64,000 nucleotides of DNA from positions 62,001-126,000 of the forward strand of contig JAJOZX010007504.1 in assembly GCA_023014485.1 (NCBI GenBank), written 5' to 3'. Positions within the stretch are counted from its first letter, which is position 1, and each line of letters begins with the position of its first letter. This stretch comes from Bathynomus jamesi (lineage: Eukaryota; Arthropoda; Malacostraca; Isopoda; Cirolanidae). Below the pieces are notes generated by a model. That model had not been told where the DNA came from. It saw nothing but the letters and a program-made list of their open reading frames with translations, and searched no databases. Of the stretch, positions 20,187 through 32,326 are shown piece after piece. Both the position numbers and the translations under genes were made by a program.

Positions 20187-20487
20187 ATGTGTCTATTTGA
20201 CTCTGTACATTTTTTTTTTTTTTACTTTTTTTCAATAAAATTGTAACTTTTTTCAGGATTTTCTTTATGAAAATAGCATGATTTTTTTGGCTGAAAATTG
20301 CAAAAATGTGGTATTTTTCGGTATAATTTTTTGACAATTTTTGAAATGGCTTCCTCAAAAAACAGTTAAAGCTAGGGATCTGAAATTTTTTGTCAGTTAT
20401 CATCATATTAAGCCCTGACTATCTCGACTAGTCCAAAGTCAATATCTAAAAAAATGCGGAAAATCAACCTACCTTAATATATATATA

Positions 20488-21035
20488 CAGTGGACCCCCG
20501 ATTTGAGTACATAATCCATTCCAGCATGGCGTACTCAATTCGAAATGTACTCAAATCGAACTTAATAGCCTATGGGAATTAATTAATTTGTTCCAAAAAC
20601 CAAAAATTTCACCCCACCCCTACTTTTTCTATAGAAATTGGCCTACGAAATTTAGTAATTGTATTAAAAATAGACAGAATAGAATACAAAATACATACTG
20701 TACAATATAGACAAAATAGAATAATCCTGTAAGAGTCTTGCTTGATGTGCTGGAAGTTCCAGATGAGGAATGGAGAGAAGGAATTATTGCTTGGAGGGAG
20801 AGTACAAAGTCAGAAAACAAAATGTACGAAATTCTAACAGAAATCCCTAAGAACACCTGTACTATTCAAAACATTAGACCCCGAATGTTCCCGCAACGAA
20901 CGCTCTAGACAAACTGAAACGCATTCGGCATCGCCGGCTGGCGTACTCAAATCAAGTTTTCTACTCAAGTCGAGTCAATAGGAGCCTATGGACGAGCGTA
21001 CTCAAATCGAAAATACTCAAATCGGGGGTCCACTG
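20488..21035. mobile_element. Tigger-like MITE (548 bp)
   Basis: Termini CAGTGGACCCCCGATTTGAG and its complement (..ATCGGGGGTCCACTG) lie between TA dinucleotides. Internal TIR extensions repeat the motif TACTCAAATCGA. There is no coding capacity. It abuts the right end of the large hAT-like element. Confidence 0.85.
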
Positions 21036-21924
21036 TATATATATATGAACAACAAATAATTCTTATATTTATATATTAATTTTTGCATATAGAGTCCAAT
21101 CTCACAATGTTGATGCAAGTTCAGATAAATTTTTTATTTTCTTAATTTTATTTTTGCTGAATAATTGATGAATTATTTCTTTTTAAATTACTTAATCATT
21201 TTTTTAGATTTAGCTTAATAATGTAATCTTGTTAAATTCTGCAATGTTCATTTCATTTATACATTCTCTCTTTGTTGCAAAAGATGCAGTCATGTCTTGC
21301 TTAAACACTTAATTTTAAATTTTAGGCATTTAATTTTGGCTCATATGCATGTTTAATTTTAATCCATAATAAAATGCATATTTCAAGATTTTTTTTCAGC
21401 ATTTTGTACCTCAATTACTCTTCTATATGACTTAGTCAATGACATTGTGCATTTTTACCTTTAAGTTGTGTATTTTTTTGCACTTTATTATAAGGTACTT
21501 GCTAGTGAAAAGAATATTAGCCCAAGTTCAGGAATTGGGCTATACTAACTATATAATAGTTTATCCTAACTATATATATTGCGCACGCACGCGCACACAT
21601 TATTAAAATAAGAGATAATTTGTACTGCCTGTTTGTAAGGTCGAGTGGTATCACGCTTGTGTGGTCATGCTACAACTTGTCACAACAAAATGAGATTGTC
21701 TGAGGGCTCCTTCCATTGGCATGAGCCTTGGTTATTAAGGGTTCAGTTTGCCTTTTGTGACCACATGATAAACACTGCTCATATATAGTATCTGCTTGCC
21801 ATATTATTTTAGTGCCTTGCCTATATTGGCTGTGTTTGTGTTTGCCTGTTATCATTAAAAATCATTAACATTTAATATTCTTTCTACTTATTACAGGAAC
21901 TGAAGCTAATATATAAATTTTAAA

Positions 21925-22783
21925 CATGTCTTACCATTTAAATTATCATAAACAGTGTTGTGACCCCTTTAAGTCCTGAATTTTCTGTAGGGTTAAGTTA
22001 TGAATGAGTGTATTTGAAACGTTAGCAATTTGTACTGTCAGTCCTTAAAGGGTTAAGAGACTTTAAGAGAATCTTAGAGAGTTTAAGAAATTTACCATTA
22101 AATGTAAGAAAAAAATCCTGCACTCCTTAATTGGAAAGTTTGTACAAACTGTTCTGTAAGATTAAATGAACTTGAAGAACCTGATAAATTATTTAATGAT
22201 GTTTTTGAAACTGAGTCATCTACAAGTACCTCTTCATTTCAAAGCAGTCCAGGAAGTACACATTTGCAAACTGACAATCCTGGTGAGATCAGTGATATTG
22301 AAATCTGTAGAGAACAAACCAAGAATATTCTTGAAGAAATGGAGATTTCATCAATAAAATTCCGTAAGTAGTGTATGAATTATAATTTGGAGACTTATTT
22401 TTCAAAAATATGGTTATCAGAAAATGCATTATATGATTTTTAAAAATCATCTAAACTCCTTATCTTTGTGTATACATTGTTTCATAGGTTATCAAAATAA
22501 TGCAGTTTTATCAAACTTATAAACATAACATTCTTTAACAACTTAAGGAATTGCAAAAAAATAGCTATGTACAATAAATGAATTCTGATTAGTTATTTAA
22601 TTATGAAAATTTGTTGCTGTAACTTACAGTAATTCTAAATTTTGGATGATGCCTAATTTCAGATGGTATGAACACTGATGGGATATCTAAAAAAGCATCG
22701 GACAAATACAACAAGTGTGTATCTACTTTGAAAAAGAATTTTGAACAGTCTTTCTCAGCATCTGTGGATGAAGGAGCATCTAA
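21925..22783 (+). pseudogene. GGTCATTC-family gene, N-terminal half of copy 4
   Basis: MSYHLNYHKQCCDPFKS near 21925 resembles the zinc-binding start (CCDPF). After breaks the frame reads LNELEEPDKLFNDVFETESS, with a second Cys pair just upstream (VCTNCSVRLNEL, reached by frameshift). The exon ends at 22362 (AAATTCC|GTAAGT), and the next begins at 22663 after AATTTCAG in the right phase (HGMNTDGISKKASDKYNK, LKKNFEQSFSASVDEGAS). The insertion of the mariner-like element follows immediately. Confidence 0.7.
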
Positions 22784-22928
22784 GGGGTTCCAAAAAACAT
22801 TAGCCCCCCCCATTTGCAGCTTACATGTTTACTTATATCGAAATAGTTTTTAGCGATTATAAAAATATATAAAATTCTTTATTTATTGCAGGTATTAAAA
22901 TTACTCTAGCTGATAAAGTGATAATATA

Positions 22929-23376
22929 ATGGCTTCTCAATTAATTGGTGATTCAGAGAGGCAACGTGTGATAGATCGCATACAAGCAATAACATTTCGG
23001 GAAGCTCGTGATGCTAGAGCCACCTTTATAACATGTTCATGGGTTGCCAGAAAGTTGCGAAGAAGTGAGGACTTCGTCAAAAGAAATTGGAATAAAACTT
23101 TGGATGAATGTGAAATGGATACAACCAAATCTGGGCGCCCAAATTTGCCTCTCTCTCAGGAAACAAAGAACATCATTGAAAGTGGTACGTGTAAGCAGAA
23201 AAACAGCTGTGCTAAACTTTCTAGAGAGATCGAAGTGTTGAGAGGAAAGATTGTTAGTGGTGAGATCATTCGACTGTACCATCATAGACAAGGTTTAAAG
23301 CCTTGGCATGAACTTCCAAAGCCAAGAAAAACTCAATTTAACATCGATGACAGAATGTGGTTTGCCCATTATCTAC
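22929..23376 (+). pseudogene. Mariner-like transposase, N-terminal half
   Basis: ATG 22929 opens MASQLIGDSERQRVIDRIQA, then a helix-turn-helix-rich region: WVARKLRRSEDFVKRNWN, SGRPNLPLSQETKNIIES, KQKNSCAKLSREIEVLRGK and a second helical set ending GLKPWHELPKPRKTQ. This is the bipartite DNA-binding region of Tc1/mariner-type proteins. The frame is intact until the LINE junction after WFAHYL (~23376) and would continue at 27839. Confidence 0.8.
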
Positions 23377-23947
23377 AGATCTACAGAAGCTAAGGCTAAC
23401 AGAGACCCTAAGATCCACTCTAAGGTTAGCCCGAGAGAAAGAAAGAGTAAGGGGTTAAGAGAAGAGAATAAGGGGTTAAGTAAGTAGCAACACCTATCAC
23501 TCATGGGTTAGCATTCATTCAGAAAAAGAGAAAAAAAGACTCGCCATCATCATCTGCCAGCCACTGCTGACAAGTCGGAAAAGTAGTCGAAGAGAATAGG
23601 AAAGGGGTGAAAGATGAAAAGAAGTAAAATAAGAACGCTTACAAACCATGCAAACACATTCTTAACTCACTGTCATACCATCCAAACTACAGACATGCAA
23701 GCAAAGAGTGTTACAGACATGCAAGTAAGGAGAGGATAAGAAAAAGAAAGAAAAAAGTAGGTAAAGTTAAACAAAAAGTGGGTTAGTTTACACTACAAAC
23801 AACTACTACATTCGTGTTAGTCTAATTTTTTTTTTTCATTTATTTTTTGTTGGCATATCACACGCTGGCATGTCACAAGCTGGCATTATCGTCAGCTGAC
23901 TCATCCTCGACCACCAGAGCTCCTCTTGCTAATTGTTTTTCTTTATT

Positions 23948-26531
23948 TTAAACCTTAATATTTTTAAAATGCCTATCTAGACAGTTCTTAAACATATTAA
24001 TGCTGGTAGAGTTCACGATGGGCGCGGGAAGATTATTCCATTTATCAATTACTTTAAACATAAAGAAGTTTTTAGCGATATTAGTAATGAAACGTCTGCC
24101 ACACAACTTAAATCCATTATTACGAGTATTGCTATTATCAAAAGTGAACAGTTTGTCAAAATTTACGTTATTGATGTTATTAACGATTTTGAAAACTTCA
24201 ATAAGCTCCAGCCTTAATCTCCTAGTTTTGAGTGAATGCAAGTCTAACTCCTTAATCCTATCTTCATAAGGCTTGTTGCGCAATGACAAAATTAGTTTCG
24301 TGGCACGACGCTGAACCCTTTCTAACCTATCAATATCCTCACGCAAATACGGGCACCAAAACTGAATGGCATATTCTAAATGAGGCCTCACTTGGGACTT
24401 GTAAAGAGGAAATATAATATCCTTTGATTTAAATTCGAAATTACACGCTATGAAGCCTAACATCCTATTAGCTTTTGCGCAAGACTCCAGGCACTGGTTC
24501 CTAACTTTTAAATCCTTAGATACGCATACGCCTAAATCTACTTCCTCGTCAACGCTCGCTAACTCTCTATCATCCATCGTGTATGTGTAATTATTGTTAT
24601 GAGAACCTACATGCAAAACTTTACATTTGGCTATGTCATTAATGTAAATTACGAATAGCAATGGGCCTAACACTGAACCCAGTGGGACACCGCTACCTAC
24701 ATCCAACCACCCCGATTCACTACCATTAAGAACAACCCTCTGTCTCCTAGCATGAAGCCATTCCTCTAACCAGTTAGCTACCTGGCCGCGTATACCATGT
24801 GCTTTAACCTTCACAATTAATCTTCTATGCGGAACTGTATCAAACGCCTTTTTAAAATCTAAATAAATAACATCAGCCGCTCTATGCCCATCGTATTTAC
24901 GCACTATTTCGTTATAAAATTCTAACAAATTAGTTAAACAAGGTCTATGGCATCGAAAACCATGCTGACTACTATTAATCAAATCTCTACTTTCTAAGTG
25001 ATCGATGATACGATCCCTAACTACGGATTCCAAAAGTTTACCTACAATTGATGTTAAGCTAATGGGCCTATAATTACTAGGTACTGTGAAGTCACCTTTT
25101 TTTTAAAAATGGGCGTGATGTTAGCTAATTTGAAGTCTTCAGGAACAATCCCCGTTTTGAGTGACTGATTAAAAATCTTCGTTAAGGGGCCTACGATAAC
25201 GTCTTTCAAATCTTTCAAATGTCTGGGATAAAAAACATCAGGGCTTGGAGCCTTGCTAACTTTTAGCCTATCGATATAATGAGCAATCTCACCATCATAA
25301 ACAGTTATTTCATCCAAAATAGTCTCGCTACTAAATGGAACGATATCATCCACGTCGGGGATATTATTTACGTCTTCTATGGTAAAAACTGTTGCAAAAA
25401 TGTTATGAAAATACCCACCATTGCCTGAGTATCAGAAGCAAAAGCACTGTTAACATCCACTAGAGGGCCTATGTTATCTTTTATTGGCTTACGATTAATG
25501 ATGTATTCAAAAAACTTTTTTGGATTATGTTTACTATCCGCAGCTATACGTATCTCTAAATCACACTTAGCATTCCTAACCGATCTTTTAACCTGACATC
25601 TAAGCTCGATATATCTATTAAAGTTAGCTGCTGTGCCATTGTGCTTATTAAGTCTATACGCTCTGTTACGCTCATTTATGAATGAGCCTATTTCCCTAGT
25701 CCACCACTTGGGCCTACCATGATTTCTAGCGTGCTTGGGCCTATGAGGTATAAACTCCCTTTCAATATTCATAAAACTTTCTTTAAATGCCTCCCAATAC
25801 AAATTTGTGTCATTACCCATAAATAAGTTATCCCAGTCCACTACTCTCATCCTATCTGCAAAACTATCAAAATTAGCCCTACAAAAATCAGGGACTTCTA
25901 TTACGTTACTATCCTTAGTGTTTTCTATCGATAACTTAAACCTAAGAATTTGATGATCACTACATCCTAAACTCTCGCCTACTTCTAAACTATCAACTAT
26001 ATTTTCACCATTCATCATCACCAAATCTAAAATATTGTCACCGCACGTTGGTTCGGTACTATGTCATAAAAAATTATCCTCCATGAACTCAATCTCAAAC
26101 CCTCCTCATTACCAGTAAAAGTCTCTGACAATTATACTATTCCAATTGTCAATAAAGTTACCAAGAAGTGAGTAAAATCTAGTATGGGTGTCAAAGGGTT
26201 GAATGGGAGGTCTATAAACAACAACAAAATTAAAACTAATACTACATGCCCTAACTTCAATGCATATCGCATTAATTGCTGCTGGAAAATCTATCTTAAA
26301 CTTGATAGCCCTAAGGGAATTACGAATGTACAGCAACATGTGCCCACCAAACCTATGTAACCTATCATTAGTAAAGTGTTTAAAACCCAGTATATCAAGT
26401 TCCCCCAACAAGTCCCGAGTCACGGTATTTAACCACGTTTCAGTGACAGCAACTATATCGTAGTTGCCGAAATAAATCATCGCCTTAAATTCGTTTATTT
26501 CTAATACTACGTGTGTTACAATAAAAGACAT
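23948..26531 (-). pseudogene. LINE ORF2 (endonuclease-RT), missing the FADD box
   Basis: In transcript order: apurinic-type endonuclease (VTETWL; VVYRPP; CSDHQILRF) at 26531-25377, RT entry (SKAPSPDVFYPRHLKDL; ANITPIFKK) at 25353-25054, then RT at 25033-23948 (VIYLDFKKAFDTVPHRRL, SGVPLGSVLGPLLFVIYIND). FVIYINDI runs directly into AKCKVLHVGS at ~24635. The ~60 residues that normally carry the catalytic FADD are gone, with the frame kept. The tail is complete (RPHLEYAIQFWCPY, ERVQRRATKLI). The GDFN endonuclease motif is degraded to VRDFYW, and frame breaks separate the blocks. Confidence 0.85.
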
Positions 26532-26572
26532 TTAAATTATTTTTACCATGGGCCAGCATTTCAAACTATTTT

Positions 26573-27599
26573 TCATGTCGGGCCCGCATTCCCCGGACCC
26601 ACAATGTTTAAAGAAGGCTTTGACCTATACAGCTTTCGCACATTTTCGTCTATTAACCTAACTAGCCTAGCATTACCTATTTCATTAAAATGTACCCCAT
26701 CTTTTATAAAAAGGCTAGGATCACTGAATTCTGACCACAGGTTTACGAAGGGTACATTTTCCTCAGCACAAATCTCTTCTAATTTAATATTAAAAAATAG
26801 TTTTTGATGTAATCCTAAGACCCAACCCATGCCTAGGGGTAATACCTAGAACTGAAGACCTATCTGACCTCGCCTTCAGTGACTTAATTAACCCCCTATA
26901 TCTCTCCAAAAGTCAGGCACTCTCGTATCGGGCCTATATGAATCATTGCCTTCTACCATCGTCACCAACATCGAGTGATGGGAGGCAACGTCAATCCTAT
27001 CCACTTCGTCTCTAACTCTGTCAATCCTGGCCCCTGGGAGACAGACCCTCCTCCTCTTGGTTGGATGCCATTCAACGAACTTTGTCCATGTGGCGCACTA
27101 AAGAGCCCAATTAAAATAGTTTCCCCCTCATTCACGTCCCTTTCCAAATGGGTGAAAGGGTTCAAAACCTCGATAGGGGGGGATTCCTATCACCTAACAT
27201 ACGCGGCCTAGCTCCACCCTTAACTTCTCTAAATCCCTCCCCATCTACTATTCTCAGACCAACCTTAACCCCTTCCTCAACTCTATCCAACCTTCCTGAC
27301 AAGCTACCTAAACTAGAAACTAGGTTATGCACCTCACCCTTCAAATTACTAATGTCTTCAACGTTAGTATTGGTTCGGCTTTCATCAACTGTAGCCCTAC
27401 CCCTGCCCTCATCAAGCGTTGCAAATCTTTCAATTACCTCACATACACTGCATTTTATGTCAACTATTTCCTCTATTAACTCGCAAAAGAAACAAATTGA
27501 TCTCTCAGTAATCGCCATAGGACCGCCATTATAATCTTTAAATTCCAAATACCACCAGTTTACCCTACATCTAACACATGACGCTTTCTGCGATGGCAT
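26573..27599 (-). pseudogene. LINE ORF1 with Cys motif and esterase-like domain
   Basis: Starts MPSQKASCVRCRVNWWYLEF (27599) with C-x2-C pairs (CVRC, CFFC, CSVC), then a coiled-coil-like segment (LVSSLGSLSGRLDRVEEGV). After frame breaks, the SGNH-esterase-like part ends NVPFVNLWSEFSDPSLFIKD, then GVHFNEIGNARLV. An esterase-bearing ORF1 is known from CR1 and L2 clades, where it is thought to help membrane or RNA association. Confidence 0.7.
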
Positions 27600-27838
27600 T
27601 GCACAGTTAAAAATTTGTTTATAACCATCACAAGTTCAAATTAAATTAAGCTGGCACACTATAAAAACTTCTAAATCACTAAAAACCACTAATATTCAAT
27701 TACTTAACTATAAAAATGTGAATATAAACGCAAGTATATAAAATTCAAAACTTTCCAAAAGTAAAATTCTTAGCAATATACAAAAGTAGATGCAATATCA
27801 GAGAGCTCAGGAAATGCGTCCATTCAGTACAGAGTCTG

Positions 27839-28510
27839 ATGTGGATGATTTGGGATGTGGATGATTTCATGCATTTAGCTGTCTCCGATGAATTTTTTGT
27901 TTACATAACACGTTAACCTAACTACCAAAATGATCGAGTGTGGGCCACAACACCAGATGAAATCGATGACAATGAACATTATCGCGAATTATTAAAAAGT
28001 CCAGACTGTGTTGGTGTGTTTGTTTTGTTCACTGCAAAGAAGCTCATGTGGATGCTGAAGCCAAATGGTCAGAGTTGGGATGGACAGTATTTTCATGATA
28101 TTATTCTATCCCAGCATGTCGTTCCTTTTCTAAGAAACCCAAACAATGTTATGGATGTCGATCAGGTCACACTTCTGCACGATAAGGCCCCCTGCTTTAA
28201 GGCATTAGCCACTCAACAGTTGTTGCGGAACCATGAGATCGATTTCTTTGGAAATGAAGAATGGCCAGGAAATTCTCCTGAACTGAATGTCTGTGAACAC
28301 ATTGGATCAGTTATAAAGGACAAGGTTGAATGTTTCTTGTTTCAAGAACCTGCAGCAAATCGATTTTCGAAGGATACAATGACACAACACATTGAAACTG
28401 TTTTAGCAAATTTGCGTAATGATCAAGATCTATTCACGTCACTTTTGACGAGCTACCCAAAGCAAATTCAGGCTGTCTTAGAAGTCAATGGCGGGAACAC
28501 CAAGTTTTAA
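27839..28510 (+). pseudogene. Mariner-like transposase, catalytic half
   Basis: Resumes as WDVDDFMHLAVSDEFFVY (first Asp), an in-frame TAA at 27914-27916 (where PNYQNDRVWA follows), then LMWMLKPNGQSWDGQYF, VTLLHDKAPCFKALATQ (second Asp) and EEWPGNSPELNVCEHIGS (third acid). Counting from the HD Asp to the Glu of CEHIG gives 37 intervening residues, which points to a DD37E-like member. It ends VNGGNTKF, TAA 28508-28510. Only the stop and the LINE insertion break this gene. Confidence 0.8.
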
Positions 28511-28622
28511 TTGTTTCTCATTAAATGCAGGATTAAATTCTCTTTTGTAAGGTATGTTTACTTTTACTGTACCTCTAATGGTTTCGGCCATGGGCAGGGG
28601 TGCTAAGGTTTATTGGAGCCCC

Positions 28623-30137
28623 GCACATCCAAGAGATTATGCATGGAAAAAGAATTGGAAAGGTAAGGATTGCTCAAATTCAACTAAATTAGCAGCTCAT
28701 GGTCACAATTGAAGACTCTTGACATATATAATTTTAGATGCTTTAAATTTCAATAGCCTAACTTTTCTTCAATATCATTCTTACGTACAGAACACAATCA
28801 CACCATTTTAACAATGTCTAAAAAATATCCATGGAAGGTAGATATTCTTATATTTTTTCTATTTAGGTCCTGATCTTAGAGTACATTAAATTAATAATTT
28901 CAATTTAAGAAAATTCTGATATCCCCGACCTTTTATTTATCTAACAGGTACAAAACTATGATGAGGGAGCTCGCTGAAGCATTCAACTCCACAACTTCCT
29001 ACCAAAGTGGAGGAATTCACTGAAAAACTTTCAGAATCAATTTATTCTCTTACTCGTCATCATTATATAGCCAAGAGTCAAAGCCTCTACATGAAGACCC
29101 TTAAGCAAAATCTCAGTGAAAATGAAGTTTTAGTACTGGGAGACTTTTCTGAGAACTATTCTTTCATCGCTCAAGATGCATCACAGAGCTTCCATTGGAC
29201 AAATGAACAAGTTACATTACACCCAATGGTTGTATATAAAATGGAAGATGGTAAATTGAGCCACACTAGCTATTGTATCATTAGTGATAGTTTAGATCAT
29301 AACACCGCAGCAGTGTATACATTTCAACAATTTTTAGTTCAAGACATTAAAGTGAGATTCCCTAATGTGAAAACAATGAAATATTTTTCTGATGGTTGTG
29401 CAATACAAAAACCATTTTAATTTTAGCAATTTATGCCATCATGAAACAGATTTTGGTATAAAGGCATAGTGGAACTTTTTTGCCACTAGTCATGGCAAAA
29501 ATGCCTGTGATGGCATTGGAGGAAGTGTGAAGAGAGCAGCAGCTAAAGCTAGTTTGCAAAGAACAACAACAGGACACATCTTGTTTCCAAAGTGTTTCTA
29601 TGACTTTTGTAAACAAAATTTTGAGTCTATCAAGTTTAAATTCATTACAAAAGAACAAATAAATCATAATAAAACAGAACTCGGTAGTAGGTTTGAAAAA
29701 GCAGTGACAGTGAAGGGCACACAAGGTTTTCACAGAATTGTGCCAATGTCTCAGAGTCACATTAAAGCTTATTTAGTTTCAGACTCCAATGACTACAATG
29801 TTGTTAGGGTTATGACCTCTGAACAAGGTGACTCAGAGACAAGTCCAGATTTATCAAATGAACAAAAATTTCCTGTGGAAAAGTATGTTGCATGTATTTA
29901 AGATGGTAGAAAATATCTATGAATCATTTTAGATTATTCAGAAGAATTCCAAGATTATAAAATCAAGTTTCTAACTACTACTCTTTCCAACAAAAACAAC
30001 AGATACTATTTCCCAACTAATAAAGATGATGTTTGTTGGGTAGAAACCAAAAACATCCTTCATGAAATGTCAACTCCTAATATTCAATCTGGCATCAGAG
30101 TTGTGTATATCTTTGAAATACATGATACTGAGAATTA
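28623..30137 (+). pseudogene. GGTCATTC-family gene, C-terminal half of copy 4, internally deleted
   Basis: A short exon piece (KRLCMEKELER) ends at 28662 with GTAAGG. The next exon starts at 28948 (YKTMMRELAEAFNSTT). It then jumps without the HTH-like/Cys region to VEEFTEKLSESIYSLTRHHY, so ~250 residues are deleted near 29000. The core follows: VLGDFSENYSFIAQDASQ, MKYFSDGCA, (frameshift) ATSHGKNACDGIGGSVKR. The Tudor-like part (EKYVACI, then DYSEEFQDYKIKFL and DDVCWVETKNILHEM) contains stops. Confidence 0.8.
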
Positions 30138-30950
30138 GGTTAGGTACCAAAAATATTTCAGATTTAATGTATTGTATAGCAATTATTTTTATTCAAGTAA
30201 TGTCTTAATTTGTTCAATAAAACATAACTATACTAGCAGTATTTTTTTGTCTTTGAAGATCGACAAAGATGAGAGAGAATTATTATTATTGAGTTTTAGG
30301 AAAACACTAATAAGTTTATTTTATAGCTATACTTAATCCACTTGTAAATCAAGGAAAACATCTTATAAGAGAGCTTGATAAGTAAAACAGGCATAATGGT
30401 GTAAGTTCAAAGTCCAGCAAATAGAATGTGTTTTTAACCTCCACCACCATCTAATGAAGGGGAAAAATACACAATGTCATTGACTAAGTCATATAGAAGA
30501 ATAATTGAGGTACAAAATGACGAAAAAATCTTGAATATCTGTATCATAGGGGGTGGGCCCCCCAAAAATATTCAAACTGATTTAACTTTTTAACTATTTG
30601 ATTCAAATGGTTTCTAAATTTTTTTCCTAGCTCAATTAGGGACTGAGTTATAGACTTAAAAATTAAGGGGCCCATAACTTTTGAACCATTATGCTGATTG
30701 CTCTGAAACTAGAAAATTTCATGTTTTTCAGCATAAACAACCCTGTATAGCAATTTTAAGCAAAATCTAAGTGGGTGTGGTTTCAGGCAATGCCTGATTT
30801 GTCATGGATTGACCCACTGTACAAACATACAAACTACAGTCACCTTTGACCTCTTCCACTCAGCCAAGCCCAAAGGAAAAGAAACTGATAGCAATGAAAA
30901 AGCAGCTACTGCTGGAAGACAGTTTGGTTGACAGCCATCCACAAAAAGAT

Positions 30951-32090
30951 CATGAATATGATGGCTTTGGACAACCAACCATTTTCCATTGTGGAGAATA
31001 ATGGCTTTGTTAGACTGATGGCACACCTGCAACCATGATACATGCTGTCCAGCCACTGATACTTCTGATACAATGCTCCCAGAGGTCTACAATGAGCTCA
31101 GGGTCCTCATCGAAATTGAATTGGCTGCACCCGCTAAAGACTATGTATTAGGCTAGGCTGACTTTTTATTTCTTAATTTTAAAGTACACTATGTGAGAAG
31201 TTTCATTTTAACATCTTAACAAAATATTAAAATATCAAGCATGTGCTACCCCTGCTACCCCTTCCCCCTTTTTTACCCTCATATTTGCATATATTTAAAT
31301 GAGAAAAAAAATGTTATTTCTTTAAAAGTACACTATGTGAGGTGGTTTTTTTTATCACTAACAAAATATTAAAAAATCAAGCATGTGCTACCCTACTACC
31401 CCTATCACATGCCCCTCCTCCCTTTTTTACCTTCATATTTGCATATGTTTAATGTTACATGATAAGTTGTTTGTTTAATGCTCGATATTTTTATATTTCA
31501 AATAAATAGAAATAATAAATAATTTGCATTTGCTTTAATTATAATTTGAATTATCATAAATTATAAATTACATATAATTTGATTTTACTTCTGAATATAA
31601 ACTATGACTACTAGAAGCAAGTCCTCAAATGCAGCCTTTGGATATGGTAAATAAATGGCAACTTAGAGAACAGTTTCTTCACATTCTGAAGCCTTTTTTC
31701 AACCTGACAAAACAGATGAGTGCTGAGTATTCCACCCTCTTCAGTATGATCCCCAACATTGCCACTCTCGAGTTGTTTTTGTCCAAGGTGGGACAAGGCG
31801 ATGAAGGAATTCAGTCAACTCATGAAGCCCTCCTCAAGGCCCTCAGGATGTGATTCTTGTCTGAGATATCTCCTGAGGAAGGCTCAAATCATCTGAATAT
31901 GAAAAATAAACACTACATTTGCACCACACACATTGATCCCTGATTCAAGACTCTCTTTCATTTTCTCTGTGATACTCAAGACAAAAAACAGGCCAAAACT
32001 TGGCTGCTGGAGTTGATATCGATTCATGAGTGGTCTCAGTCACAGGAAGAGGAGAGGAGGTTTTTCGGTGATCTTTCATGGTGATCAGAC
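30951..32090 (+). pseudogene. hAT (ZBED-like) transposase remnant
   Basis: MALDNQPFSIVENNGFVRLM (from ~30980) matches the highly conserved hAT motif PFS-V-e-GF--L. Stops follow, then LPEVYNELR. After a ~460-base AT-rich block the frame continues at ~31622 as DMVNKWQLREQFLHILKPFF, IPNIATLELFLSKVG and IDPxFKTLFHFL (hAT FLDPRFK motif with a stop). No intact catalytic set remains. Copy 4's right end directly precedes it, consistent with insertion into this hAT gene. Confidence 0.75.
31179..31455. repeat. Two-unit tandem repeat, period ~145 bp
   Basis: AGTACACTATGTGAG, AACAAAATATTAAAA, TCAAGCATGTGCTACCC and TTCATATTTGCATAT occur in the same order at ~31182 and ~31327. Lies within the hAT remnant, in a gene-free AT-rich interval (31150-31610). 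Confidence 0.75.
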
Positions 32091-32326
32091 ATGTTGGCTG
32101 TGCTCTAGCAAATTGACTTTTGCTCTCTTGTATTGAGATTATTACATTTGCCTTGTTTATTTATTGCTGTTTAGCTTTCAGTTATTATTTTATCTTTTGC
32201 TCATTTGCACTATTTGTGGTGTGTTGGGCCTCTTCACTGTCAGGCCTTGCCTGTTTTTCTATTTTGAGGTTGGTGATTGGGCTTAGGCTTTTGGCCTAGG
32301 CCCAGCTTTTCTCTGCGCAGGTTAGG

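Larger units (their letters stand above)
7669..20476 (+). mobile_element. Large hAT-like element (LPT family), host of two nested elements
   Basis: The left end TAGGGTAGGTTGAT and the complement of the right end, TAAGGTAGGTTGAT, form inverted repeats. The match continues with a spaced GGACTAGTC..AGATAG block inside both ends. Both fit the YARNG terminal consensus of hAT elements. Flanks are AT microsatellite, so the duplication cannot be read. The four-exon transposase-like gene spans 8079-20186, followed by AATAAA at 20233. The intron at 8996-14445 holds a GGTCATTC-family element and the intron at 15733-19818 holds a minus-strand FHQDI element. Without these the element would be ~3.7 kb. Confidence 0.75.
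23376..27835 (-). mobile_element. LINE (CR1/L2-like), copy B, near full length
   Basis: Minus-strand non-LTR element. It has the same 3' UTR and GTAGATCT-type repeat tail as the LINE at 1-686 (tail at 23376-23395). It contains ORF1 (26573-27599), an endonuclease/RT ORF2 (23948-26531) and ~570 bases of 3' UTR. It splits the mariner-like transposase. The right edge near 27835 is inferred from where the transposase frame resumes. Confidence 0.85.
22784..28622 (+). mobile_element. Tc1/mariner-superfamily element split by a LINE
   Basis: Inverted ends GGGGTTCCAAAAAACATTAG (22784) and the complement GCTAAGGTTTATTGGAGCCCC (ending ~28622). It interrupts copy 4 between SVDEGAS and KRLCMEKELE. CATCTAAG and CATCCAAG flank it, so one copy of this octamer restores the frame. 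An 8-bp flank repeat is unexpected for mariner, which normally duplicates TA. The transposase halves are 22929-23376 and 27839-28510. Confidence 0.7.
21379..30814 (+). mobile_element. GGTCATTC-family element, copy 4 (degraded, split by nested insertions)
   Basis: The inverted blocks TACCTCAATTACTCTTCTAT at ~21410 and the complement at ~30500 (..AGAAGAATAATTGAGGTAC) mark its TIRs. The right TIR seems to extend to ~30814 (..GGATTGACC, compare GGAATGACC in the other copies). The left outer part is not recognisable and is probably truncated or diverged. Its gene lies in two halves, 21925-22783 and 28623-30137, with a mariner-like element between. It appears to sit in the hAT remnant whose 3' part follows at 30951. 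Confidence 0.65.
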
